The position numbers and the translations under genes are program-made. A DNA stretch of 20,466 nucleotides from Acidobacteriota bacterium (GTDB taxonomy: Bacteria; Acidobacteriota; Terriglobia; UBA7540). This document shows, in pieces, positions 9,247 to 15,821 of the stretch. Every line of letters starts with the position of its first letter. Within the stretch, counting starts at the first letter, position 1. The stretch covers positions 1 through 20,466 of the forward strand of contig QHZK01000114.1 of the NCBI GenBank assembly GCA_003224635.1. Reading direction: 5' to 3'. The notes beneath the pieces are model-generated. The model worked only from the letters and a program-made list of their open reading frames with translations, had not been told where the DNA came from and did not search any database.

Positions 9247-10463
9247 TGGATTTGAGGGCGGTTCTTCGTGTGGCGTTAAGGGCTCTCGCGCGCAACAAGA
9301 TGCGCACCGCTCTCACCATGCTGGGCATCATCATCGGGGTGGGCGCGGTGATCTGCACCGTGGCCATCGGCGAGGGAGCTTCCCGCCAAGTCCAGGACTC
9401 CCTTCGCAACCTGGGGGACAATATCGTCTATGTGGCGGCGGGCAGCGTCAACCAGCACGGGGTACACCTTGGCAGCACGGCTACTAAGACGCTCCGAGTG
9501 GCGGACGCCAAAGCCATCCAGCAGCAAATCCCGATGATCACCAGGGTTGCCCCGGAAGTCGGGGCCTCGGCGCAGGTGGCCTACATGGATCAGAACTGGT
9601 TTACGCGGATTCGCGGCGTGGCCCCGGAGTATCTGGACATCCGGCGATGGCCCGTCGAAAGCGGGGGCGCCTTCACCGATCACGACGTGGAGGGGGCGGC
9701 GGATGTTTGCCTGCTCGGACAGACGGTGGTGGCAAATCTGTTTGGAAGTGAAGACGCGGTGGGCAAGATGATCCGGGTGCACAACCTTCCCTTCAAGGTG
9801 ATCGGGGTATTGGCCTCCAAAGGGCAATCGCCATTTGGGCAGGACGAAGACGACACCCTGATCATGCCTTACACGACCGTGCAGAAGAAGATCGCCGGTA
9901 TCGACTGGTTGCAGTCGATTGTCTGCTCGGCCGCATCGCAGCCCGACATCTATCCTGCCGAGCAGCAAATCCACGGCCTGCTGCGCGAGAGGCACCACTT
10001 GCGGCCGGACGAGGACGACGACTTCATCATCCGCAGCCCTACGGATCTCGCCCAGGCGCAGGAGCAATCCGGACGCATCATGACGCTGCTCTTGGCCAGC
10101 ATCGCCTCCGTCTCGCTGCTGGTGGGCGGGATCGGAATCATGAACATCATGCTGGTCTCAGTCACGGAGCGCACCCGCGAAATCGGCGTGCGGATGGCCG
10201 TAGGCGCCACCGAAGAGGACGTCCAGATGCAGTTCCTGAGCGAAGCGCTGGTGCTCAGCTCGCTGGGCGGGGCCGCGGGCGTGGTACTCGGGGTGGCAGG
10301 CGCCGTGATTGTCTCGAGCATGCTTCACTGGCCTACGACCATACCCCCGGAATCGATATTAACCGCTGTCGTGTTCTCGGCCGCGGTCGGAATCTTCTTC
10401 GGGTACTACCCGGCGCGCAAGGCCGCGCACCTCGACCCCATCGAGGCCTTACGGTATGAGTAA
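9246..10463 (+). CDS. MacB-type ABC transporter permease
   Basis: A 405-residue inner-membrane permease. The N-terminal transmembrane helix lies at about residues 20-42 (A-L-T-M-L-G-I-I-I-G-V-G-A-V-I-C-T-V-A-I-G). A large periplasmic MacB_PCD domain follows (about 45-270, including T-K-T-L-R-V-A-D-A-K-A-I and G-V-A-P-E-Y-L-D-I-R). The C-terminal FtsX domain has three helices: MTLLLASIASVSLLVGGIGI (about 278-304), a second near 335-360, and a third ending in the conserved P-A-R-K-A-A-H-L-D-P-I-E-A-L-R-Y-E. The stretch V-T-E-R-T-R-E-I-G-V-R-M-A-V-G-A is the FtsX coupling loop. In E. coli MacB the ATPase and permease are fused; here they are separate genes, the common arrangement in this branch. 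The TGATG overlap with the ATPase gene implies coupled translation. This gene ends the operon. Confidence 0.93.
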   Translation: MDLRAVLRVALRALARNKMRTALTMLGIIIGVGAVICTVAIGEGASRQVQDSLRNLGDNIVYVAAGSVNQHGVHLGSTATKTLRVADAKAIQQQIPMITRVAPEVGASAQVAYMDQNWFTRIRGVAPEYLDIRRWPVESGGAFTDHDVEGAADVCLLGQTVVANLFGSEDAVGKMIRVHNLPFKVIGVLASKGQSPFGQDEDDTLIMPYTTVQKKIAGIDWLQSIVCSAASQPDIYPAEQQIHGLLRERHHLRPDEDDDFIIRSPTDLAQAQEQSGRIMTLLLASIASVSLLVGGIGIMNIMLVSVTERTREIGVRMAVGATEEDVQMQFLSEALVLSSLGGAAGVVLGVAGAVIVSSMLHWPTTIPPESILTAVVFSAAVGIFFGYYPARKAAHLDPIEALRYE

Positions 10464-10523
10464 AAACAGTGAAGAGTGACAAGTGACGAGTTGACAGGAT
10501 CCACGATTTATAATTGGGCGCGT

Positions 10524-10555
10524 AACTGAAAAACTGACGAACTGAAAAACTGAGG
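10524..10555 (+). repeat. Tandem 16-bp low-complexity repeat upstream of a secreted-protein gene
   Basis: Two adjacent 16-base units, AACTGAAAAACTGACG (10524-10539) and AACTGAAAAACTGAGG (10540-10555), differ at one position, and a third copy begins AACT at 10556. Just before them, 10464-10500 contains a similar purine-rich run (GTGAAGAGTGACAAGTGACG). The second unit supplies the GAGG that may serve as ribosome binding site for the next gene. The repeat is directly visible; its origin is unknown. Confidence 0.65.
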
Positions 10556-10564
10556 AACTTCATT

Positions 10565-10951
10565 ATGAAACGTCGAACCCTTGCGATAGCTTCAGCCCTG
10601 GTGTTGGTTCTTTTTGCGTCGGGCCGGTTGCGCGCCAAGGACCGCGCACAGTCTCGGACGACCGGCGCAGACGAGTTCTTCATCATCTCGTCGGTTGACC
10701 TGAAGAAGCACCAGCTCGTCCTCAAGCATCCCACGGAAGTGACCGAGCTGATGCAGGTCACCGACTCGACCGTCTGCCTCGACGACCAGGAAGGCCGAAT
10801 CCCCTTTGGCGACCTTCGCGCGGGCGACACCGTTTACGTCACTCACGCGGCGCGCCGCGACGGTCCGCCTGTCGCTACGCGCGTTCGCCGCGCACCCATG
10901 ACGGTCGAGCAACTACAGCGTCGCTACCTGCCGCCCTTCGGGGGCCGGTAG
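10565..10951 (+). CDS. Small secreted protein with an OB-like beta domain, function unknown
   Basis: A 128-residue protein with a clear signal peptide (MKRRTLAIASALVLVLFASG, cleavage probably after R-L-R-A near residue 24). The mature part has strand patterns F-F-I-I-S-S-V-D-L-K-K-H-Q-L-V-L and M-Q-V-T-D-S-T-V-C-L-D, then F-G-D-L-R-A-G-D-T-V-Y-V-T-H and P-V-A-T-R-V-R-R. The L/F-x-x-G-D-x-V-x-V...V-A-S/T-R-V/I ending resembles the DUF5666/OB-fold group of small periplasmic proteins. The gene at 18630 has the same plan. It follows the efflux permease gene by 101 bases, so it could be a late member of that operon or independent. No catalytic residues are recognisable and I assign no function. 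Confidence 0.65.
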   Translation: MKRRTLAIASALVLVLFASGRLRAKDRAQSRTTGADEFFIISSVDLKKHQLVLKHPTEVTELMQVTDSTVCLDDQEGRIPFGDLRAGDTVYVTHAARRDGPPVATRVRRAPMTVEQLQRRYLPPFGGR

Positions 10952-10986
10952 CGGTCCTTTCGTCGTCGGTAACCGGCCGTGGAAGT

Positions 10987-11006
10987 GATCGCGAGACTTC
11001 GCGGTC
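10987..11006. terminator. Hairpin between convergent genes (possible bidirectional terminator)
   Basis: GATCGCGA (10987-10994) and TCGCGGTC (10999-11006) pair over eight positions, one of them T-G, around a four-base loop GACT. The hairpin lies in the 57-base gap where the secreted-protein gene and the minus-strand winged-helix gene converge. No T tract follows on either strand, so intrinsic termination is only a possibility. Confidence 0.4.
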
Positions 11007-11008
11007 GC

Positions 11009-11320
11009 CTACTCCAGGTCGGGTAGCTCCTCGCGCGGGATCAGCAGGCGGATCGATCGGGCGTGTCCCGGCGTTCGTTCAATCAGCTCACGCCTTTCCA
11101 GAGTCGACACCATTTGGTGAACGGAAGGTGGCGAGACGCAAAAGTATTGCTGCATTTTGGCCTCGGACGGCGGACGTCTGTGAATCTTGCCGTCGTAATG
11201 AGTGAACGCCAGGTATCGACCTGCTTTGGGGTGTAGGGTGTCTTCATAGACTGCGCAAAGATTTTGTCCCGGACGTGCGCGTCGTGCTTCCGTTCGATGT
11301 ATTGTCAATTGGCGGGTCAA
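11009..11320 (-). CDS. Small LexA/MarR-type winged-helix DNA-binding protein
   Basis: Up to 103 residues. The C-terminal half is a clear winged helix of the LexA N-terminal kind: R-R-P-P-S-E-A-K-M-Q-Q-Y-F (48-60), recognition helix S-P-P-S-V-H-Q-M-V-S-T-L-E-R-R (63-77), then wing L-I-E-R-T-P-G-H-A-R-S-I-R-L-L-I and the ending L-P-D-L-E. I know this as a widespread stand-alone small protein with no peptidase domain. The start is uncertain: TTG 11320 is the first in-frame option and there is no early ATG. The first 33 residues (MTRQLTIHRTEARRARPGQN...) do not look like the usual N-terminus, while the family resemblance resumes at G-R-Y-L-A-F. The reading frame may therefore start elsewhere or be slightly degraded. 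It is last in the minus-strand gene row after ssb. Confidence 0.6.
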   Translation of the reverse strand: MTRQLTIHRTEARRARPGQNLCAVYEDTLHPKAGRYLAFTHYDGKIHRRPPSEAKMQQYFCVSPPSVHQMVSTLERRELIERTPGHARSIRLLIPREELPDLE

Positions 11321-11374
11321 ACAAAAAGCGGTTGCGGAACGCCTGGTGTCAAGTGCCGATCACCGACAGCGACC

Positions 11375-11872
11375 CTAGAACGGAATGTCTTCGTCGGTAA
11401 TCTCTGACTCGGGGCGGGCCTCGGCGCGAGGCAGGGAGGAAGGTCCGGGGGGGTCGGACGCAGGGGGATCGGGCGCCGGCTCAGCCGCGTCGAAGCCAGC
11501 TCCCGTGCCGCGTCCCGCCGGGCGCTCCGAGTCTGCCTTCGAACCCAGCATCTTCATCTCGCGCGCCACGATTTCGTAAGACGTACGCTTAATGCCATTC
11601 TGGTCCTCCCATTGGCGGCTTCGGATGCTGCCCTCGATATAGACCTGCTTGCCTTTGGTCAGGTATTCCCCGCAAATCTCCGCCAGCCGCTTCCAGGCGA
11701 CAATATTGTGCCACTCGGTGCGCCGTTGCTGCTCGCCCGAGCGGTCCTTGAAGACCTCGTCGGTCGCCAGAGAGAACTTGGCGACCGCATCTCCGCTGGG
11801 CATGTACTTGATCTCCGGGTCCTTACCCAGACGCCCGATGAGAATTACCTTGTTGACCGAGCCCGCGCTCAT
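11375..11872 (-). CDS. ssb: Single-stranded DNA-binding protein
   Basis: A 165-residue SSB. The OB-fold occupies residues 4-112 with the family marks S-V-N-K-V-I-L-I-G-R-L-G-K-D-P-E, T-E-W-H-N-I-V-A-W-K-R-L-A-E and Y-L-T-K-G-K-Q-V-Y-I-E-G-S-I-R-S-R-Q-W. A Gly/Pro/Ala/Glu-rich disordered linker follows, and the C-terminus is D-E-D-I-P-F, the acidic tip that docks replication and repair partners. It forms homotetramers coating single-stranded DNA. ATG 11872 has a GAGG ribosome binding site about seven bases upstream. It lies 89 bases downstream of cpoB on the same strand and may be read through from that gene. Bacterial genomes often have several ssb copies; whether this is the main one cannot be told here. 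Confidence 0.95.
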   Translation of the reverse strand: MSAGSVNKVILIGRLGKDPEIKYMPSGDAVAKFSLATDEVFKDRSGEQQRRTEWHNIVAWKRLAEICGEYLTKGKQVYIEGSIRSRQWEDQNGIKRTSYEIVAREMKMLGSKADSERPAGRGTGAGFDAAEPAPDPPASDPPGPSSLPRAEARPESEITDEDIPF

Positions 11873-11961
11873 TGGAAAACCTCAGAACTTGCGGTGGGAA
11901 TCGCGAATAACGAATCCGGTAAGGGTCACATGGGTTCTACTCCCGGCGCGATTCGCTCTTC

Positions 11962-12870
11962 TTAGCGGGTCCGCTTGCGCGCCGCCGCCGGGGCGGCAGT
12001 CAGTCCCTTCAAGCGCTGGCGGGCCAGGTCGGCTTCGCGCGAATTGGGGTAGCGCTGGATCAGAGAACGAAGTTCTCGCGCGCCCGCCTGCGACTGACCC
12101 AAATCGAGCAAGGCGTATCCCTTCTTCAGTTGGGCCGCGGGCAGCTTATCGCCGGCTGGGTAGCGGTCCAGGCACTTATTATATTCATCGATCGCCTTGG
12201 GGTACTCCTCCTGAGCGTAGTAGGCCTCTCCGACGTAGAACTGGGCGTTCGAAGCCAACTCCGTGTCGGGATAGTACTGGAGGTATTGCTGGAAGTCCTT
12301 GATTGCGAGGTCGTACCGCCCGCCATTGTAATCGGCGATCCCGGACTGGTACAAAGTGGCGGCATCCGGGATGCGCGGTCTTGGGTCCTGGGGCGGCGAG
12401 CCCGGTCCGGTCCCCGGCGACGACCCGCCAGCCCCGTTGGCAGCGTTGGGGGGGGCCTGGGCGGCCTGAGGAGCGTTCAAGGTCTGGATAATGGTCTGGG
12501 TTTGGGCTACCTGGTCAGTAAGTTTGGCCACCCGCGTTTTGACTTCCTCCAGGCTCTCGCTTAGCGCCTGCATCTGACCCGTCATGGTGTCGAATCGGTT
12601 GTCCGTCTTCGCCAGGCTCTCCCGGTTGGTTTTCTCGAGCGCGTCGACCCTGGCTTTCATCGCGTTGACGCTGTCGTTGGTCTGTTCAACAAGGGTTTTC
12701 AAGACCGCCGTCTGCGTGTCCACGGTCTTTTGCAGGTTCTGCAGCGCCTGCTGAAGGGCGTCCAGTTGCTCCATTATGCGGATGGTTTCTTTACTTACCG
12801 CAAAAGCCGGCGGCGCCACGCATAGGCACAGACCCGAAAGGAGCAAGGCGGGAAGGGCATGCTTTCTCAA
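11962..12870 (-). CDS. cpoB: Tol-Pal system coordinator CpoB (YbgF), periplasmic TPR protein
   Basis: A 302-residue periplasmic protein. It starts at TTG 12870 with signal peptide MRKHALPALLLSGLCLCVAP and probable cleavage after A-F-A (residue 24). Residues 28-135 are a long heptad coiled coil (Leu, Val, Thr and Gln rich) corresponding to the YbgF trimerisation region, here longer than usual. A Gly/Pro/Ala/Asn-rich linker follows (about 137-170), then three tetratricopeptide repeats (about 172-295): Y-Q-S-G-I-A-D-Y-N-G-G-R-Y-D-L-A-I-K, A-Q-F-Y-V-G-E-A-Y-Y-A-Q-E-E-Y-P-K-A-I, and a degenerate third. CpoB binds TolA and links outer-membrane constriction to peptidoglycan synthesis. Its place right after pal is the standard tol-pal order, but a 257-base gap with a hairpin and a good promoter suggests separate expression. 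Confidence 0.92.
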   Translation of the reverse strand: MRKHALPALLLSGLCLCVAPPAFAVSKETIRIMEQLDALQQALQNLQKTVDTQTAVLKTLVEQTNDSVNAMKARVDALEKTNRESLAKTDNRFDTMTGQMQALSESLEEVKTRVAKLTDQVAQTQTIIQTLNAPQAAQAPPNAANGAGGSSPGTGPGSPPQDPRPRIPDAATLYQSGIADYNGGRYDLAIKDFQQYLQYYPDTELASNAQFYVGEAYYAQEEYPKAIDEYNKCLDRYPAGDKLPAAQLKKGYALLDLGQSQAGARELRSLIQRYPNSREADLARQRLKGLTAAPAAARKRTR

Positions 12871-12910
12871 TGTCAGTTCGTCCTCGCTTTAGAAAATAAC
12901 GGCCATGGTC

Positions 12911-12939
12911 AGTTTACCCTCGCGCCGTGCTTGGGTCAA
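12911..12939 (-). promoter_or_regulatory. Sigma-70-like promoter of cpoB-ssb
   Basis: On the minus strand TTGACC (12939-12934) and TAAACT (12916-12911) are separated by exactly 17 bases. Each box matches the vegetative consensus at five and four of six positions. A start site near 12904 leaves a leader of about 34 bases to the cpoB TTG at 12870. This is the best promoter match seen in the Tol region. Confidence 0.55.
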
Positions 12940-13088
12940 CAGGGAAGGGGAAGCCCACTAAATAATTAATCAGGGAGATCGCGGCATGACCCTACTGCGA
13001 ACAAACCAAGCTGATCCTCTGGCGCCGCCAGCCGCGGCGTCGCGAAGTGCGCCAGGCGAGTTCTGTAGTGGCTGCGGCGCGCACCGCG

Positions 13089-13115
13089 GCCGGGAGCCCG
13101 ACAGGGGCTCCCGGC
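13089..13115. terminator. Perfect 11-bp GC-rich hairpin downstream of pal
   Basis: GCCGGGAGCCC (13089-13099) and GGGCTCCCGGC (13105-13115) pair without mismatch around loop GACAG. The hairpin sits 13 bases past the pal stop codon and upstream of the cpoB promoter. On the minus strand, the transcribed one, three A bases precede and no T run follows; the plus strand has only TTT. It could slow or end transcription from pal, or protect the 3' end of the pal mRNA. Confidence 0.55.
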
Positions 13116-13127
13116 TTTGATGGCTCC

Positions 13128-13901
13128 TTATTTGGATTCGGTGCCGTACACAAATTTGGCGCGACGGTTCTGTTGCCAGCAATTCTCGTCGTGCTCGGTG
13201 CAGATAGGCCGGTCTTTGCCATACGAGATGGTCGAAATCCGGTCGGCGGCGACACCGAGATTGACCAGGAAGTTCTTGGCCGCAGTGGCGCGCCGGTCGC
13301 CCAGACCGAGGTTGTACTCCTCGCTTCCACGCTCGTCGCAGTGACCCTCGATCGTGAACTTGATGTTCGAATGTCCCTTCAGGAAGTCGCCGTCACTGGT
13401 CAGAACCGCTTCAGCATCCGGGCGAATGTTGGACTTGTCGAAGTCGAAGTACGCGTCCTTCATGTTCTTCGCGAAGGCTTCTTCGTCGGTCATCTCCTTC
13501 GGCGGTGGTGGAGGCGGCGGCGGAGGAGGCGGAATGGTTACCGTCACGCGGGCCTGACAGGTGCCGGTCCCTCCTGGACCCGTCACGGTCATCGTGTAGG
13601 TGGTCGACTCCGTCGGCGTCACGCTTGTTGAACCCTGAGCTTGTTGCTTGCCCAGGCCCGGTTGGAGATCGAGGTCGGTGGCATTTTGTGACGTCCAGCT
13701 CAATGTCGCCGATTGGCCCTTGTCGATGGTGCTAGGCTCTGCCGTCAGCGTGCAGACGGGCTCGGCGGGCTTGACTGGTGGAGGTGGCGGAGGCGGCGGT
13801 GGAACATACTTCTTCTTTTTCTTGCCGCCACAAGCGCCCGCCAGGGCTAGGATCGCCAGGATACAAGCAAGACGTGCCAGGAGCGGCATTCTCTGTAGCA
13901 T
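13128..13901 (-). CDS. pal: Peptidoglycan-associated lipoprotein Pal with an Ig-like insert
   Basis: A 257-residue outer-membrane lipoprotein. ATG 13901 is chosen over upstream in-frame starts because AAGGAGGAG lies six bases before it and the signal peptide begins there. The hydrophobic segment ends in lipobox L-A-G-A-C with lipidated Cys24, followed by a K-K-K-K-K run. Next come a polyproline run (33-42), a domain of about 75 residues with the pattern of a bacterial Ig-like fold (C-T-L-T-A-E-P-S-T-I-D-K-G-Q-S-A-T-L-S-W to T-Y-T-M-T-V-T-G-P-G-G-T-G-T-C), a second polyproline run (124-134), and the OmpA/Pal domain (148-257). The last has Y-F-D-F-D-K-S-N-I-R-P, I-E-G-H-C-D-E-R-G-S-E-E-Y-N and G-D-R-R-A, the residues that bind meso-diaminopimelate in peptidoglycan. 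E. coli Pal lacks the middle domain. Pal partners TolB and TolA. Confidence 0.93.
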   Translation of the reverse strand: MLQRMPLLARLACILAILALAGACGGKKKKKYVPPPPPPPPPVKPAEPVCTLTAEPSTIDKGQSATLSWTSQNATDLDLQPGLGKQQAQGSTSVTPTESTTYTMTVTGPGGTGTCQARVTVTIPPPPPPPPPPPKEMTDEEAFAKNMKDAYFDFDKSNIRPDAEAVLTSDGDFLKGHSNIKFTIEGHCDERGSEEYNLGLGDRRATAAKNFLVNLGVAADRISTISYGKDRPICTEHDENCWQQNRRAKFVYGTESK

Positions 13902-14288
13902 CTTGATCTCCTCCTTATCGGGCGAGAACGTCATGATTTCTCTTTGGAGTGCTTCTCTTCGCTCGGAATTGCCCATGGCGGCGAAGAAGCGTTCAACGGC
14001 TGTTTCTTCGACCTGCACTTACAACAACCGTAAAGGGTTGATATGCTAACACCAAAAGAAAATAAAACGCAACTTTCTTCTGTGCTATCCAGCAGCGGGT
14101 CAATCTGACGCAGAGGCGGCTTTCCGGAGTTGCCGAAAAGCCGGTCAGCGCGCGGCGGAAGGGCCGGCCTTCAGACCTGCCGGAACAGCAGGGAACAAAA
14201 TAACTCCTTTATTTTCTTGTCAGGCGCTACCGGGCAGGGTTAGAAACTCCGCCCTTCCGCCGTGACTTCCTCGCGTCTCCATTGGCGG
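13902..14288. other. 387-bp gap between tolB and pal with several inverted repeats
   Basis: No convincing gene is present; the open frame running upstream of pal (13902-14018) lacks a ribosome binding site and family likeness. On the minus strand TTGCGT (14072-14067) and TAGCAT (14048-14043), 18 bases apart, could be a weak pal promoter. Three inverted repeats are visible. Bases 14118-14142 form a ten-position stem with one mismatch and a five-base loop. Bases 14197-14203 and 14209-14215 form the A/T-rich stem AAAATAA/TTATTTT. A perfect 12-base pair at 14153-14164 and 14251-14262 (CGGCGGAAGGGC and its reverse complement) encloses an interior of 86 bases. Confidence 0.5.
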
Positions 14289-15629
14289 TCAGTTGGACCA
14301 GTTGGGGTTCCAATTCCGCCCCGCCGTGGTGACCTGCTTTTGCTCTTTGCCGTCCGCGAGCATCATCCAGATCTGTTTGGAGCCCGAGCGGTCAGATTCG
14401 AAAACGAGGTGGCGACCGTCGGGCGACCACGTGGGATGCTCGTTGCGGCCCGCGTCGTGGGTTAATTGCACGGTGCGTCCCGTGGCGATTTCGATAACGT
14501 AAACGTCGTAGGTTCCTGTGTCCGTGAGGCGCCAGTGGAAGGTCATAAACGACCCGTTCGGCGACCAGGACGGCGCGCTGGCGTCGCCGCCTCCCGTGAC
14601 CAGCCGGCGCACGTTGGTGCCATCCGCCGACATGATGTAAATCTGCGCAGCGCCGCTGCGGTCGGAGACAAACGCGATCTCGTTCCCCGTTTTCGGGTTC
14701 CAGGCCGGGGAGATGTCCACGCCGGGCGAGAAGGTCAAGCGCTGCAGGTTCTGCCCGTTGGCGTCGATAAGGTAAATCTCCGGGTCGCCGCTCATGCTGG
14801 AGCAGAAGGCGAGCCTCTTGCCATCGGGCGACCACGCCGGCGTGGTGTTCAGTCCTTTGAAGCGCGGGAAGGGAATGCGGCGGTTGGTTTCGAGTGAGAA
14901 GATGAAAATGTCCGGGTTGCCCAGCGCATAAGTGGTGAAAGCCAGGCGCGTATTGTCCGGGGACCAGCGAGGCGTCGTGCTGTTGACCCCGTAACTGGTG
15001 ATGGGATGCTGGTTAAAGCCGTCGTAATCCATCACCCAGATTTCCGGGTGACCGGTCCGGTTGCCGACGAAAGCGATTTTGGTGAGGTTGATGCCGGGGA
15101 TTCCACCCCCGAGAGCCTTGATGATCTCGTTGGCGAAGCGGTGTGCCGCCTCTCGAGTGGAAATCTCGTTCAGCGTGGCCACGTACCGCTTGGCGAGGAC
15201 GCTCGCGTTCGACGGGTTCTGGACGTCGTAAAGACGCCCCGTGACCACCAGGTTTTCGTTGATGACTTCGGTCTTGCCAAAAGCCAGCATCTGGGCGGAA
15301 GCGGGCGGGTCTGTCCAGCTCTTGAAATCCACGTCTCCGGGCTCGACGGGGATTTTGAGGGGAAAGTTGCTCTTGCTGATCATCTCAAAGATGCCCGCAT
15401 TGCTCAGGTCGTTCCCTAACGTCTGGTTGAACTCCTGCGTGAGGTTGACCCATCGCGGGTCGGGCGACTGAGCGGGAAACTCGGCGACCGCGAGGCGAAC
15501 CATCGGCGCCCCGCGGTTGATGCCGGTTTCCAGCCAGTCCTGGCCCCGACCCGGCCGAAGGGACAGGAGGACACCGGGCAGCGCCAGGGCCAGCACTGGC
15601 AACAAGAACCTAAAACGCGCAAATTTCAT
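14289..15629 (-). CDS. tolB: Tol-Pal system periplasmic beta-propeller protein TolB
   Basis: A 446-residue periplasmic protein. Signal peptide at about residues 1-30 (MKFARFRFLLPVLALALPGV, then L-L-S-L-R-P-G-R-G-Q). The N-terminal alpha/beta domain (about 40-180) includes V-R-L-A-V-A-E-F and T-G-R-L-Y-D-V and binds TolA. The six-bladed propeller is built from PD40 repeats with the signatures P-R-W-S-P-D-N-T-R-L-A-F, P-A-W-S-P-D-G-K-R-L-A-F, P-A-W-N-P-K-T-G-N-E-I-A-F-V-S-D-R-S-G, P-S-W-S-P-N-G-S-F and P-T-W-S-P-D-G-R-H-L-V-F-E-S-D-R. The propeller binds Pal. ATG 15629 is preceded by GAGGAGG. Length and repeats are normal for the family. It lies 192 bases after tolA and 387 bases before pal on the same strand. 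Confidence 0.96.
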   Translation of the reverse strand: MKFARFRFLLPVLALALPGVLLSLRPGRGQDWLETGINRGAPMVRLAVAEFPAQSPDPRWVNLTQEFNQTLGNDLSNAGIFEMISKSNFPLKIPVEPGDVDFKSWTDPPASAQMLAFGKTEVINENLVVTGRLYDVQNPSNASVLAKRYVATLNEISTREAAHRFANEIIKALGGGIPGINLTKIAFVGNRTGHPEIWVMDYDGFNQHPITSYGVNSTTPRWSPDNTRLAFTTYALGNPDIFIFSLETNRRIPFPRFKGLNTTPAWSPDGKRLAFCSSMSGDPEIYLIDANGQNLQRLTFSPGVDISPAWNPKTGNEIAFVSDRSGAAQIYIMSADGTNVRRLVTGGGDASAPSWSPNGSFMTFHWRLTDTGTYDVYVIEIATGRTVQLTHDAGRNEHPTWSPDGRHLVFESDRSGSKQIWMMLADGKEQKQVTTAGRNWNPNWSN

Positions 15630-15821
15630 TCTCGAAGAACCTCCTCGACAGGGTCCTCAACCCGAGTGGGCGAATGCTCGACCTCCCGTGACCGTCGGTC
15701 CATTTAGGTCCCCAAGCTTTGTTACGAAGTCCCGACTCCAAGGTCCCGAGTCCAAACTCGAACACAGTCGAACCTCCGTGCGAGTCTCGCCTTTCGAATC
15801 GCCCATTGACTCAAGGATTGG

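Noticed and set aside
10491..10514. TTGACA and TATAAT boxes upstream of the secreted-protein gene at 10565
   Set aside because: Both hexamers are perfect but the spacer is only 12 bases, too short for a sigma-70 promoter, and TTGACA is part of the GTGAC-type repeat run. Kept out of the feature list.
13500..13535. GGN-rich microsatellite-like tract
   Set aside because: It is the coding sequence of the second polyproline linker of Pal, so it is explained by the protein and not listed as a separate repeat.
13902..14018. Upstream extension of the pal reading frame
   Set aside because: The strong AAGGAGGAG ribosome binding site and the signal peptide both point to ATG 13901; the extension would bury the signal sequence.
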